Shown one piece after another: positions 9,254 to 17,253 of a stretch of DNA of 18,786 bases. Location: NCBI GenBank assembly GCA_937892925.1, contig CALBHX010000096.1:1-18786 (forward strand), in the 5' to 3' direction. How positions within the stretch are numbered: the stretch's first letter is position 1; each line of letters opens with the position of its first letter. The stretch is from an uncultured Lentisphaeraceae bacterium. Its GTDB lineage: Bacteria; Verrucomicrobiota; Kiritimatiellia; RFP12; DVOR01. A program made the position numbers and the translations under genes. The notes below the pieces were generated by a model. That model did no database searches. It was given only the letters and a program-made list of their open reading frames with translations, and had not been told where the DNA came from.

Positions 9254-9281
9254 GGGTGTTGGAAGGGCGGATGGGGTGTTG

Positions 9282-10367
9282 TTATCCGCCGACTACGGTG
9301 CCGAGTTTGAAGATAGGCATGAACATGCCGATAACGATGGTTCCGATAACGGCGCCAAGGAAGACCATCAGGAAGGGTTCCAGAAGAGAGGTGAGAGTGG
9401 CCAGGAGCGTTTCCACTTCTTCATCATAGGAATCGGCAATATTACTGAGCATTTCATCAACACGTCCGCTTTTTTCTCCGGCGGCAATCATACGGAGCAT
9501 GAGAATGGGCATAAAGGGTTTCCCCTCCAAGGAAGCAGCCAACGTGTTGCCCTGTTCAACTTCTTCTTTGGCCTTGAGGATGGAGTTTTGAAGCACAACG
9601 TTTCCAAGTGAGCCGGCAACAATTTCCATCGCTTCAACGATGGGAACGCCGCTATTAAGCATTTGGGCGAAGAGGCGGCAGAAACGCCCGATTCCGACTT
9701 TTAAGTTGAGAATGCCAAAGACGGGCATCTTGAGACGGAATCGATCGAATGCGAAGTGCCCCGCGGGGGTGTTCTTCCATTTTTTGAAGAGGAAGACGCC
9801 CGCGATACCGCAGCCAAGGATGAGATACCAGTAGTTGCGGATGAAGTCGCTGAGATCCATGAGGAATTGGGTGAGGCCGGGGAGTTCCGCACCGAAGTCG
9901 CCGAACATTTCCACGAAGGTGGGCAGAACGAAGGTGATGAGGGCGCCGGCAATGAGCAGCGCCATACAAAGAACAACGGTTGGGTAAGTCAGGGCGGATT
10001 TGACTTTACGGGCGAGGCGTGCGGAGGATTGAAGAATCTCGGCGAGGCGTGCCAATACATCGGCGAATTGTCCGCTTCGTTCTCCGGCGGCAACCATGTT
10101 TACATACATTTCGTCAAAGATGGTTGGAAAATCGGCCAATGCGGTGGAGAAGGGTTCGCCACTCTCCAGCCGTTCGCGTAATTGCCGCAAAACCGCTTTG
10201 AAGTTTTGGTTTTCACATTGTTCTTCGAGGGTGGAGAGGGCTGCGAGAACAGACATGCCGGCACGGAGCATGCCGGCGATTTGCCGAGTGAAGGGTACGA
10301 GGTCTTTCTTGCGGATGGCTTTGGCACCGGATACTTTCCCGCGAGGCTTGGTTTTAGTGTTTGCCAT
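9282..10367 (-). CDS. pilC: Type IV pilus/type II secretion inner-membrane platform protein (PilC/GspF)
   Basis: A 361-residue inner-membrane protein, the platform on which the assembly ATPase acts to push pilins out of the membrane. It has the duplicated T2SSF domain: copy one at about 22-145 (FTRQIAGMLRAGMSVLAAL, then MVAAGERSGQ at 91-100) and copy two at about 225-347 (FCRLFAQMLNSGVPIVEAM, then MIAAGEKSGR at 293-302). Transmembrane segments are likely at about 130-152, 180-195 and 330-352. The end PIFKLGTVV is typical of the family. The length is slightly under the usual 400 because the cytoplasmic N-terminus is short. AAGGAG lies about 6 bases before the ATG, and pilB ends 32 bases upstream. 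The pilus and secretion versions cannot be told apart by this gene alone. Confidence 0.93.
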   Translation of the reverse strand: MANTKTKPRGKVSGAKAIRKKDLVPFTRQIAGMLRAGMSVLAALSTLEEQCENQNFKAVLRQLRERLESGEPFSTALADFPTIFDEMYVNMVAAGERSGQFADVLARLAEILQSSARLARKVKSALTYPTVVLCMALLIAGALITFVLPTFVEMFGDFGAELPGLTQFLMDLSDFIRNYWYLILGCGIAGVFLFKKWKNTPAGHFAFDRFRLKMPVFGILNLKVGIGRFCRLFAQMLNSGVPIVEAMEIVAGSLGNVVLQNSILKAKEEVEQGNTLAASLEGKPFMPILMLRMIAAGEKSGRVDEMLSNIADSYDEEVETLLATLTSLLEPFLMVFLGAVIGTIVIGMFMPIFKLGTVVGG

Positions 10368-10399
10368 GAGGAGCTCCTTTGAACATGGGGGGAGTGGGG

Positions 10400-12148
10400 T
10401 TAGTCTTCACCACCGGTTACTTCGAGGGCGGCCTGGAGGGAGGTGACGCCTTGGCGAACTTTCCCGAGGCCGGCTTCTTTTAGGAAGACCATGCCGGATT
10501 TGATGGCTGCGGCCTTAAGCTCTTCGGAGCTTGCACCGCGAATGATCAGATTGCGGATGGATTCAGAAACTGGAAGCACTTCCATGATGGCGCCGCGGCC
10601 TTTATAACCGGAACCGTGGCATTTTGGGCAGTTGGGATTGTGCCCTGGCTGGAAGAGTGTGGCACCTTCAAAGAGGGTAGGATCGATATGATTGACCCGT
10701 AGAACATCGGCATCAAGCTCGGTACAAGGCTCTTTACAGACGGGGCAGAGGCGTCGGAAGAGACGTTGAGCCTGGGCACAGATAAGGGATGAACCGAGCA
10801 TGAATGGCTGGATGCCCATGTCAATAAGGCGGGCAATGACTCCGATAGCCGTGTTGGTATGAAGCGTAGAGAGAACGAGGTGGCCGGTCAAGGCTGCCTT
10901 GACCGCAATGTCCGCGGTTTCGCCATCGCGGATTTCACCGACTAGAACGATGTCCGGATCCTGGCGGAGAACGGAACGCAATACAGAGGCGAAGGTGAGA
11001 CCAACCTGTTGATTAACGTGAACTTGATTGACGCCAGGGAGTTCGTATTCTACGGGATCTTCGGCAGTAACGATGTTGACGTTGGGGGTGTTAAGATCTT
11101 GAAGGCAGGAATAGAGGGTGGTGGTTTTTCCGGAACCCGTGGGGCCGGTAACAAGGATGATGCCATGGGGCTGATCGATGGCGTATTTCATGGCTTCATA
11201 GGCTACTGGGTCAAGGCCAAGAGAGGCCAAGCTGGGGGCGAGGTTACTTTTGTCGAGAGTACGCATCACCACTTTTTCGCCGTGAATGGTGGGGAGAATA
11301 CTCACGCGGATATCGACCTCTTTATTTAGCGCACGAATTTTGAAACGGCCATCTTGAGGAACTCGGCGCTCGGCAATGTCGAGCTCGGACATGATTTTTA
11401 TGCGGGAGACAACTGCGTCGTGCAAGGCTTTAGGTGGTGCGGGGCGTTCAACCAACTCGCCATCGATACGGTAGCGTAGACGTGAACTCTTTTCCATGGC
11501 CTCAAAGTGAATATCGGAGGCGCCGGTTCGCAGGGCTTCAAGCATGATCATGTTTACCATGCGGATGACAGGGGCGCCATCGGCGTTTTCGATGGCTTTA
11601 TCGAGGCTTTCGGGTTGTTTTTCTTCTGTGCCGCCGGCGACTTCTAGGTCTTCCTCGTCCAATCGCATGACGTTTTCCATCGCGAGCATGGGATTGTTGG
11701 CCTGGCGTTTGGCTTCCAGTGCGTTAAAGAGCGCATCGAGCTCTTCGGGGACGGCTGCCAGCGGAAGAACACGGAGTCGTGTGGCTGCGGCGACTTCATC
11801 CTGCATCAGCAGATCGGAAGGATCGGCGAATGCTACGGAAAGGAATCGTTCGACCTTTTCCAGCGGGAGGGCTTTGGCTTTGCGCCAAAACTCCCATGGG
11901 GCGAGTTCGAGTAAGCGATCGGAGACTTTGAAGTCTGGACTGAGAGAAATGGGAGGCATCCCGTAGTAGGTAGCCAACGCGCAGGTGAGTGCTTGCGGGG
12001 GAAGAATGCTTTCGGCTGCAATTAGCTTCTCAAGTGGGAGCTTTTCCGTGTGCGCCTTTTGCACAAGTTCCTGCAACTGGTCTTCGGGGAACAGGGAACA
12101 GGCTTTGAGTGCTTCGGCGAAAGAGGTGTAGTGTTTGGGCGGTTTCAT
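10400..12148 (-). CDS. pilB: Type IV pilus/type II secretion assembly ATPase (PilB/GspE)
   Basis: A 582-residue cytoplasmic hexameric ATPase that powers pilin polymerisation. There is an N-terminal GspE/MshEN-type domain (about 5-145), then a linker rich in acidic residues (about 150-190) and the ATPase core. Motifs: Walker A GPTGSGKTT (335-343), Asp box AEDPVEYEL (362-370), Walker B DIVLVGEIRD (399-408), His box TGHLVLSTLHTN (421-432). The zinc-binding cysteine pairs are CPVC (468-471) and CPKC (507-510), which mark assembly rather than retraction ATPases. The start is the ATG at 12148, which overlaps the stop of the previous gene as ATGA, a coupling arrangement; an upstream extension of the frame to 12229 lies inside that gene and is unlikely. 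pilC follows 32 bases later. Confidence 0.94.
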   Translation of the reverse strand: MKPPKHYTSFAEALKACSLFPEDQLQELVQKAHTEKLPLEKLIAAESILPPQALTCALATYYGMPPISLSPDFKVSDRLLELAPWEFWRKAKALPLEKVERFLSVAFADPSDLLMQDEVAAATRLRVLPLAAVPEELDALFNALEAKRQANNPMLAMENVMRLDEEDLEVAGGTEEKQPESLDKAIENADGAPVIRMVNMIMLEALRTGASDIHFEAMEKSSRLRYRIDGELVERPAPPKALHDAVVSRIKIMSELDIAERRVPQDGRFKIRALNKEVDIRVSILPTIHGEKVVMRTLDKSNLAPSLASLGLDPVAYEAMKYAIDQPHGIILVTGPTGSGKTTTLYSCLQDLNTPNVNIVTAEDPVEYELPGVNQVHVNQQVGLTFASVLRSVLRQDPDIVLVGEIRDGETADIAVKAALTGHLVLSTLHTNTAIGVIARLIDMGIQPFMLGSSLICAQAQRLFRRLCPVCKEPCTELDADVLRVNHIDPTLFEGATLFQPGHNPNCPKCHGSGYKGRGAIMEVLPVSESIRNLIIRGASSEELKAAAIKSGMVFLKEAGLGKVRQGVTSLQAALEVTGGED

Positions 12149-12627
12149 CGGCGAGCTCGTGAGGAATGGCAGTATTTGTGGATGGTTAGAGCCAGCAGAA
12201 TGAGAAACGTGGCGCCAAGGGCAATCCATCGACGCGCGGTTGGCGGCGTCGGAGTTCGATTGGAGGAGACTTTTTCGTTGACATTTTCAGGCGTAGAGAG
12301 AATGCGGGCATAAGCAGCGTCATCCTTGACCTCTGCTGTTTGCCAAGCGTGAACTTGGGCGGGCGAGAGGCGTAGGAGCTTTGTGTTTTGAGCATTGAAT
12401 TCGATTTTGGCTGTTTCGTATTCAGCCTTTCTTTCGGCGGCCTGTTCGCGAAGTTGGCGGAGTTGTTGGAAGGATTCAGATTGTTGCTGCTGTTGGGTTT
12501 GCCATTTCAGAAGCAGCTTGGGATCCTTCAGAAGAGCGGGGGGGGGCATGATTTCATCGGCAAAGAGCTTCGCATGGCCAGCACCACATAAGAGGATCCA
12601 GAGAAACAGAGGGGAGAAGTACTTCAT
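12145..12627 (-). CDS. Small bitopic membrane protein with Q-rich coiled coil, pilus operon
   Basis: A 160-residue protein of no family I recognise. Residues 1-19 look like a cleavable signal peptide (MKYFSPLFLWILLCGAGHA). About 41-85 is a heptad-like, Gln/Glu/Arg-rich segment with a run of five glutamines, probably a coiled coil. About 110-132 is a Pro/Thr/Ser-rich linker. About 134-150 is a transmembrane helix, followed by a short basic cytoplasmic tail. The predicted topology puts the coiled coil in the periplasm. I chose the ATG at 12627; a TTG four codons upstream overlaps the previous stop codon and is less likely. The stop overlaps the pilB start as ATGA. A structural or alignment role in the pilus machine, comparable in place to PilO-like periplasmic coiled-coil proteins, is an inference from context only. 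Confidence 0.72.
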   Translation of the reverse strand: MKYFSPLFLWILLCGAGHAKLFADEIMPPPALLKDPKLLLKWQTQQQQQSESFQQLRQLREQAAERKAEYETAKIEFNAQNTKLLRLSPAQVHAWQTAEVKDDAAYARILSTPENVNEKVSSNRTPTPPTARRWIALGATFLILLALTIHKYCHSSRARR

Positions 12628-12635
12628 GGGATGGG

Positions 12636-14579
12636 TCAATCCTTGGATTCCGGTACCAGTTCACGCCAGGCAATTAGGCGCGGTCGGTCGATGGTCATGG
12701 GCAAGTAGATGGGATTTTTGAGATTCTCACGGCTCTCGGATCCCAGGCGGATATCCCAATTAAATTTGGAGCCGCCGAACATGGTAAAAAGTCCCTGGTT
12801 ACGAACCACGTAGGCTCCATTGACGGCAAGACCAGTATAACTGAATGTTCCACCAAGGATGGCATGGTTGGTGAAGATGACACCGTCGATAGTATCCATT
12901 TTGAGGTTGGCATAACTGATATACTTGGGCTCAACGGAAGGTTCATAGAAGTGTCGATCGGCATAAGTGACTTTGCGCTCGCCATCTTCTCCAATGAAGA
13001 TGGTATCAACCCGCTTGGCACCGTCTTTTTGGGCGTAGTCGCCGTTGAAAATTCCGGCGGGATAGCCGATTGAGGCGTCAGATTCATCCACAGAATAAGA
13101 AATATCTCCTTGATTAGAGAGTGCCCATTGCCAATATGCAGGGCCGACCATATATGCATTTCCATTTGGGTTATTTGCGGGCCCAACGGTAACGAGACCT
13201 TTTGCACAGAATCCGACAAGGTCGGCCTTGGCATTTTTCTCGGCGGTGCCAACGGGGTCTTTGGGGGAGTTTGACCAATTGGGGCGGTTGACGTAGGTGA
13301 TGTTGTCTACGAAGTGGATGTTTCGCCCGGCGTAGATACACCCTTGCCCTGTGATATATCCGCCAATAATCACATCGCCTTCAATCACCACCGGGCCGTT
13401 GATTCGGATAGGATTTTCTTTGGTGCCGTACATCATTACGCAGCCGGCATCAGCCCCGCCGGAGATACCGGAAGGCCCGGGAGTTTTTTTTGAGCAGACG
13501 GCCTTGATGGATTTGCGCGCACCCTGTTTATAATAGACATGACCCTCTGGGCCTGCATCAACCTTTCCGGCAATATCTTCGTCCCGCAAGATCAGCTCCG
13601 GGTAAGATAAGGTGCCGCCGGAGGTTTGAGCGAGTTCTTTATAGGTGGTAAGGTCTCCCAGATAGGGAAGTTCAAAGATGGAGGCCGCTTCGTTCCGTTG
13701 GGCATCTGCAGAGGAAGTGTTTCCGGCAGAAAAGCCCATGGGCCAAACTTGTTCCCGGGCATCATCGGCGGGGGAAGTGGGACGGGTGAATCCGTTTTGT
13801 TCTTGCCGCTTTCGATATTCCTCCAAGTTTTCCATGCGAGGCCAGGCAAAGCCGCCGGAAGTATCCGAGAGGCTGAATTGTCCAAGGGCTCCAGTGCGCT
13901 CGTTGGCTGCAGCTGAGACGGTGCCATTGATTACGCAGTCAAAATCAGATTTGTAATACGAGAGTTGTCGCCCGATGACAGCATCGCCGTTGAAGTAGGC
14001 GTTTCCGTTGATGAGCCCGGAGTGCAGTACGCCGAACGAATTAACGAAGTAAGCATAGTCGAATACTTTGGATTGTTCAACCGCCATACTGAACGTCTCT
14101 TCCAACGTACGGGAAATGGTCTTTCCGAACGCGGAGGCTTTGGCGGCGGTTACACGAACAGTCATTATCAGCTTGCGGGTGGAGATGTAATTGTTATTGT
14201 CCACCGCTGTGTCATAGGTGAGCGTACAGCCCTCATTAGGCGTGATGGAACTGTGGAGTTTAATGAGATTTTGGGCATTGGAGCTGAGCCATGACAGCAG
14301 CACTTGTGGCGGTTTGGAACGGTTTCTGACGTAGTATTCACGAAATCCTTCGTAAATGGCAAGTTTGGCGTCTTCGATGGCCGTTTGTGCGGCGAGACGG
14401 CAATGCGTACGTGCGATTTGCTCGGTCATGACACGTGACCCCATGCTGACATAACCTGTTACGCCAGTAAGCAGAATACCGATGATTAGCATGAAGAGCA
14501 ATGCTGTTGGGAAAACAAAACCGGCACGCCTGCGCTGTTGTGGCTGTTGATGCGTGATGGCGTGAAGAAACGTGTTCAT
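12636..14579 (-). CDS. Large PilX/GspK-like minor pilin lacking Glu+5
   Basis: A 647-residue protein. After a basic leader (QQRRRAG, ending G20) comes a hydrophobic helix (21-45), as in prepilins, but the fifth residue after the presumed cleavage point is Thr25, not Glu. Loss of Glu+5 is the known hallmark of GspK and of some PilX-type minor pilins that sit at the filament tip. The exported part is much larger than GspK (about 320 residues). It includes FDYAYFVNSFG (173-183) and repeated short Gly-rich turns (SGLINGNAYFNGDAVIG; RINGPVVIEGDVIIGGYITG at 392-411) suggesting a beta-helix or stacked strands. The start is the ATG at 14579 because GGAG lies about 7 bases before it; TTG and ATG codons upstream (14600, 14591) lack that support. 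It sits between a prepilin gene and the coiled-coil protein gene. Adhesin or tip function is inferred. Confidence 0.75.
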   Translation of the reverse strand: MNTFLHAITHQQPQQRRRAGFVFPTALLFMLIIGILLTGVTGYVSMGSRVMTEQIARTHCRLAAQTAIEDAKLAIYEGFREYYVRNRSKPPQVLLSWLSSNAQNLIKLHSSITPNEGCTLTYDTAVDNNNYISTRKLIMTVRVTAAKASAFGKTISRTLEETFSMAVEQSKVFDYAYFVNSFGVLHSGLINGNAYFNGDAVIGRQLSYYKSDFDCVINGTVSAAANERTGALGQFSLSDTSGGFAWPRMENLEEYRKRQEQNGFTRPTSPADDAREQVWPMGFSAGNTSSADAQRNEAASIFELPYLGDLTTYKELAQTSGGTLSYPELILRDEDIAGKVDAGPEGHVYYKQGARKSIKAVCSKKTPGPSGISGGADAGCVMMYGTKENPIRINGPVVIEGDVIIGGYITGQGCIYAGRNIHFVDNITYVNRPNWSNSPKDPVGTAEKNAKADLVGFCAKGLVTVGPANNPNGNAYMVGPAYWQWALSNQGDISYSVDESDASIGYPAGIFNGDYAQKDGAKRVDTIFIGEDGERKVTYADRHFYEPSVEPKYISYANLKMDTIDGVIFTNHAILGGTFSYTGLAVNGAYVVRNQGLFTMFGGSKFNWDIRLGSESRENLKNPIYLPMTIDRPRLIAWRELVPESKD

Positions 14580-14613
14580 ATGTGGCTCCATTTGCGACAA
14601 GGGAAAGATAGGG

Positions 14614-15204
14614 TCATTTTAAAACGCGTCCGAATCGGGGGATGGCCAGGCGCTGTGTAAGCGCATAGCGGTCGTCATGGGTAGAGAGCTTCAGTTCCAG
14701 ATAAAGCGTATCGAGGTCATCATTCCAACGGAAGGCGGTTGCATCACCTGGAGTAACAGAAAGGGCGCTGGGGGCAAGCCAGCGGCGCTCCAGCGCGGAA
14801 TCTTCTTCCGCTCCGTCATAAATCAATCCGGAGGCGGCAGAAAAGGAAAGGCGTTCGGAAGCATCGGCTTCTCCAACGGCATGAAAGGTAATGGCTTCAC
14901 TGGAAACAGAATCGATGGGCACACCTAAGAGCCCAAGGGAGTCTTCGGGCTCTAGCCGAAAGAGCAGTTTGTCGCGCAGATTCCGCATTGTGATCGAAAG
15001 CTCTGTATTGGCCATAATCTCTGCGATGGCTCGTTGGCAGCTAAGCGCCACACTGATGACTTGCCCCAGCAGAAGCACGCCGAGTGCAGAGACCATGACC
15101 ACCTCGATAAGGGTGATACCGGCACGGGAAGAATACGCTCTGCGCCGAGTGGAGGATGCCTCGGAGGCGTGCAAGCGGGGAGAAAACAGGCTGAGCAAGT
15201 TCAT
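14614..15204 (-). CDS. Prepilin-type minor pilin (PilW/GspJ-like)
   Basis: A 196-residue type IV prepilin-like protein. The leader is positively charged (STRRRAYSSRAG) and ends at G29; the mature chain would begin ITLIEVVMVSALGVLLLGQV with Glu at +5 (E34). This is the prepilin peptidase and N-methylation site. The remaining 140 residues form a globular domain with few recognisable motifs. The LRDKLLFRLEPED stretch after the helix is reminiscent of PilW/GspJ minor pilins, a tentative sub-assignment. GGAG lies 5 bases before the ATG. It begins 3 bases after the stop codon of the preceding prepilin gene, so the two are translated together. Confidence 0.82.
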   Translation of the reverse strand: MNLLSLFSPRLHASEASSTRRRAYSSRAGITLIEVVMVSALGVLLLGQVISVALSCQRAIAEIMANTELSITMRNLRDKLLFRLEPEDSLGLLGVPIDSVSSEAITFHAVGEADASERLSFSAASGLIYDGAEEDSALERRWLAPSALSVTPGDATAFRWNDDLDTLYLELKLSTHDDRYALTQRLAIPRFGRVLK

Positions 15205-15206
15205 CG

Positions 15207-15851
15207 TTACTCCGTAGTTCGGGAATTGCAGGAGCGAACAAGGCGGTAGGGGACACGCTCGGCATTCGGGTCATCAGACCCAGCCTCCCACAGGCTGCGC
15301 CATTTTCCGGCTACTTGCCAGTAAACGTTGACCGTCAGTGTACACGTATCAGCATCACGTTGGATACGGAGATAGCGGTGGATGGGGAGGCGGCCATCAT
15401 GGGAGAGGTCGGGCAAATCACGCGCGGCTTCTTCGGCGGGAAGCGTCGTGAGCAGGGAGGTTACATCGGTGGTGGATTGAAGATGATCAAATGGCCGGTT
15501 GAATTGCTTCCAGAGAATGTCCCAAGCGTAGGCATCGGCCAGCAGACGACACTTGTTCTCTTCAGCGATACGACGATAAGTCATGATGCTGTCGAGCGTG
15601 AAGAGGGAGAGCAGGCAGAGGATGGCTACGGAGGCGGTGAGTTCAATTAGGGTAAACCCGGCTTTCCGAAAAAAAGGCTTTCGAATCCGCCCCGGCTTTG
15701 CTTCGAATCCGCCTCGGCTTTGCTTCGAATCCGCCCCGGCTTCAGGATTTACCCGGCTTGAACCTAACAAAGAGGGGTGATAAAGCATTTTCCGATTCGG
15801 TGCGCCATTTGACAAGAGGCGGCGCAAAACAGCTGTGAAATGGGGCGTCAT
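15207..15851 (-). CDS. Prepilin-type minor pilin with long, repeat-bearing leader
   Basis: A 214-residue prepilin-like protein. The prepilin site is RKAG|FTLIELTASVAILCLLS with G65 as the -1 residue and E70 at +5, followed by a hydrophobic helix and a globular domain of about 130 residues. The leader is extraordinarily long for the family (65 residues from the ATG at 15851, or 43 from the ATG at 15788), where 6-25 is usual. Its second half is encoded by a 22-bp tandem repeat (15680-15742). No ATG, GTG or TTG lies in frame between the repeat and the cleavage site, so any product must be translated through it. The ATG at 15851 has a weak GGA; both starts are possible. The frame is open further upstream to 16019, but that part overlaps the response regulator and is unlikely. 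Role: minor pilin, possibly PilV/GspI- or PilE-like. Confidence 0.72.
   Translation of the reverse strand: MTPHFTAVLRRLLSNGAPNRKMLYHPSLLGSSRVNPEAGADSKQSRGGFEAKPGRIRKPFFRKAGFTLIELTASVAILCLLSLFTLDSIMTYRRIAEENKCRLLADAYAWDILWKQFNRPFDHLQSTTDVTSLLTTLPAEEAARDLPDLSHDGRLPIHRYLRIQRDADTCTLTVNVYWQVAGKWRSLWEAGSDDPNAERVPYRLVRSCNSRTTE
15680..15742. repeat. 22-bp tandem repeat, 2.9 copies, in a prepilin leader
   Basis: Copies run 15680-15701, 15702-15723 and 15724-15742 (partial). The unit on the plus strand is TTCGAATCCG followed by CCCCGGCTTTGC; the middle copy differs at one base (CCTC for CCCC). A degenerate half-copy precedes it (near 15659-15669). Because 22 is not a multiple of 3, successive copies are read in different frames, and all three frames are open in this gene. 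Confidence 0.92.
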
Positions 15852-15870
15852 ACTTGTTTTTCCAAGGTGA

Positions 15871-17253
15871 TTATTCGGAAAGTTTGCGATAGAGGGTGGC
15901 CACAGAGACTTGAAGAATCCGAGCCGCTTCGCCTTTATCACCGTTGCAGCGGTCAAGAATTTGCTGGAGATATTCGCGCTCTTTCCGGCGAAGGTAACCT
16001 TTGAGAGAGGCTTCACCATACATTCCGGAATTGGCTGCCGGGGCGGCTCCTTGGGTGGTATTCATGGCCGAGAGGGCCGCTACGAGTTTGGACGGCAGGT
16101 GCGCGGGGAGGATAACATCGCTTTCTTCCCGAAAGGCTAACGCATGGTGAATCACATTTTCCAATTCGCGTACATTCCCCGGCCAGGAGTAATGGGTGAG
16201 AATTTCTGCTGCGCCGTTGGAAAGAGTCGGCCGCGGGGAGTCGGAAGGCAGTGCGGTTTCAATGAAATGACGCGCCAGGGGAAGAATGTCTTCTTTACGG
16301 CAGCGTAAAGGGGGTAAGGTGATGGAGACAACGGCCAGGCGGTAATAGAGATCCGCCCGGAAGGAGCCTGCGGCCACCAGTTGTTCCAGATCGGCATTGC
16401 TGGCGGCCACCAGGCGGAAGTCTATGGGAATATCCTGCAGGCCGCCAACGGCGCGGATTTCCCGTTCTTGCAGGCAGCGCAGAAGTTTACTTTGAAGATT
16501 CAGCGGCATAGAAGAAATTTCGTCTAGAAAGAGCGTGCCGCCATTGGCCGCTTCCATCAGTCCTTTTTTATCAGCCGTGGCTCCGGTAAAAGCCCCCTTT
16601 ACATGCCCGAAGAGTTCGGATTCCAGGAGCTGCTCCGGTAGGGCTGCACAGTTGACGGCCACCCAGGGGCCTTTTGCACGGGGGCTGAGCGTGTGTAACG
16701 TGCGGGCGATAACTTCCTTTCCGGTGCCGCTTTCGCCATTGATGAGCACGGTGATAGCATGCGGCGCGACTTTGCGCAATGTTTCGCAGACGGGCTGCAT
16801 GGTGGGTGCGGTAGCGATCATGTCTCCCCAACCGGCCTCGCGTGTTTCGTCGGATGGTGTGGAGGCTACAAGCTGGGTTTTGTGGCTTTGAGCTCGCTGA
16901 TCGGCAGCACGAATGGTGGCCATGAGCTCATTGACGTTGAAGGGCTTGGTGATGTAATCGAAAATTCCCATGCGCATGGCTTCGAGAGCCGTTTCAACGG
17001 AAGCATAGGCCGTCAGGAGAATGACGGGCATCCCGGGGCGGCGCTGATGAATCTCGCGAAAGAGTTCCAGCCCATCCATTCCCGGCATTTTCAGGTCTGT
17101 CAGCACAAAGTCCAGGTCGGGGTGTTGTTCCAATGCTGCCAGTGCTGCGGGACCATCTTTGGCGGGAACAACGTCGAACTTGGCGCTTTTGAGCAGGCTC
17201 TCAAGCAATATGAGGATACGAGCTTCGTCATCGACAATCAGGGCTTTTGACAT
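15871..17253 (-). CDS. NtrC-family sigma-54 response regulator, PilR-like
   Basis: A 460-residue transcription activator. Receiver domain at about 1-118 with phosphoacceptor D53 (LTDLKMPG), T81 and K103. AAA+ sigma-54 interaction domain at about 140-380: Walker A GESGTGKE (173-180), GAFTGA (220-225), which contacts sigma-54, Walker B GTLFLDEI (239-246), and WPGNVRELENV (357-367). A C-terminal Fis-type helix-turn-helix is at about 425-460 (GEAARILQVSVATLYRKL). All key residues are present, so it should be phosphorylation-controlled and sigma-54 dependent. AAGGA lies 7 bases before the ATG. It overlaps the sensor kinase gene by 16 bases and precedes the pilin genes by 19, so control of pilus genes is a reasonable inference. 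I saw no convincing GG-N10-GC promoter in the window. Confidence 0.94.
   Translation of the reverse strand: MSKALIVDDEARILILLESLLKSAKFDVVPAKDGPAALAALEQHPDLDFVLTDLKMPGMDGLELFREIHQRRPGMPVILLTAYASVETALEAMRMGIFDYITKPFNVNELMATIRAADQRAQSHKTQLVASTPSDETREAGWGDMIATAPTMQPVCETLRKVAPHAITVLINGESGTGKEVIARTLHTLSPRAKGPWVAVNCAALPEQLLESELFGHVKGAFTGATADKKGLMEAANGGTLFLDEISSMPLNLQSKLLRCLQEREIRAVGGLQDIPIDFRLVAASNADLEQLVAAGSFRADLYYRLAVVSITLPPLRCRKEDILPLARHFIETALPSDSPRPTLSNGAAEILTHYSWPGNVRELENVIHHALAFREESDVILPAHLPSKLVAALSAMNTTQGAAPAANSGMYGEASLKGYLRRKEREYLQQILDRCNGDKGEAARILQVSVATLYRKLSE

Larger units (their letters stand above)
8306..9281. other. Intergenic region of about 1 kb, no convincing gene
   Basis: This lies between the start of the SGNH lipoprotein gene and the end of pilC. 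Open frames of 60-100 codons exist on both strands (for example 8504-8806 minus; 9007-9201 plus), but none has a recognisable domain. The plus strand is G/T-rich throughout. Visible elements are an inverted repeat near 8357-8373, hairpins at 8623-8671 and 8691-8705, a promoter-like site at 8870-8898 reading rightwards, and a strong hairpin at 9212-9253. I do not see tmRNA, RNase P, SRP or 6S RNA signatures. It may hold an unannotated small RNA or a decayed gene. Confidence 0.55.

Noticed and set aside
15852..16019. N-terminal extension of the first prepilin gene to 16019
   Set aside because: The extension lies inside the end of the response regulator gene and would lengthen an already very long leader; the start at 15851 fits better.
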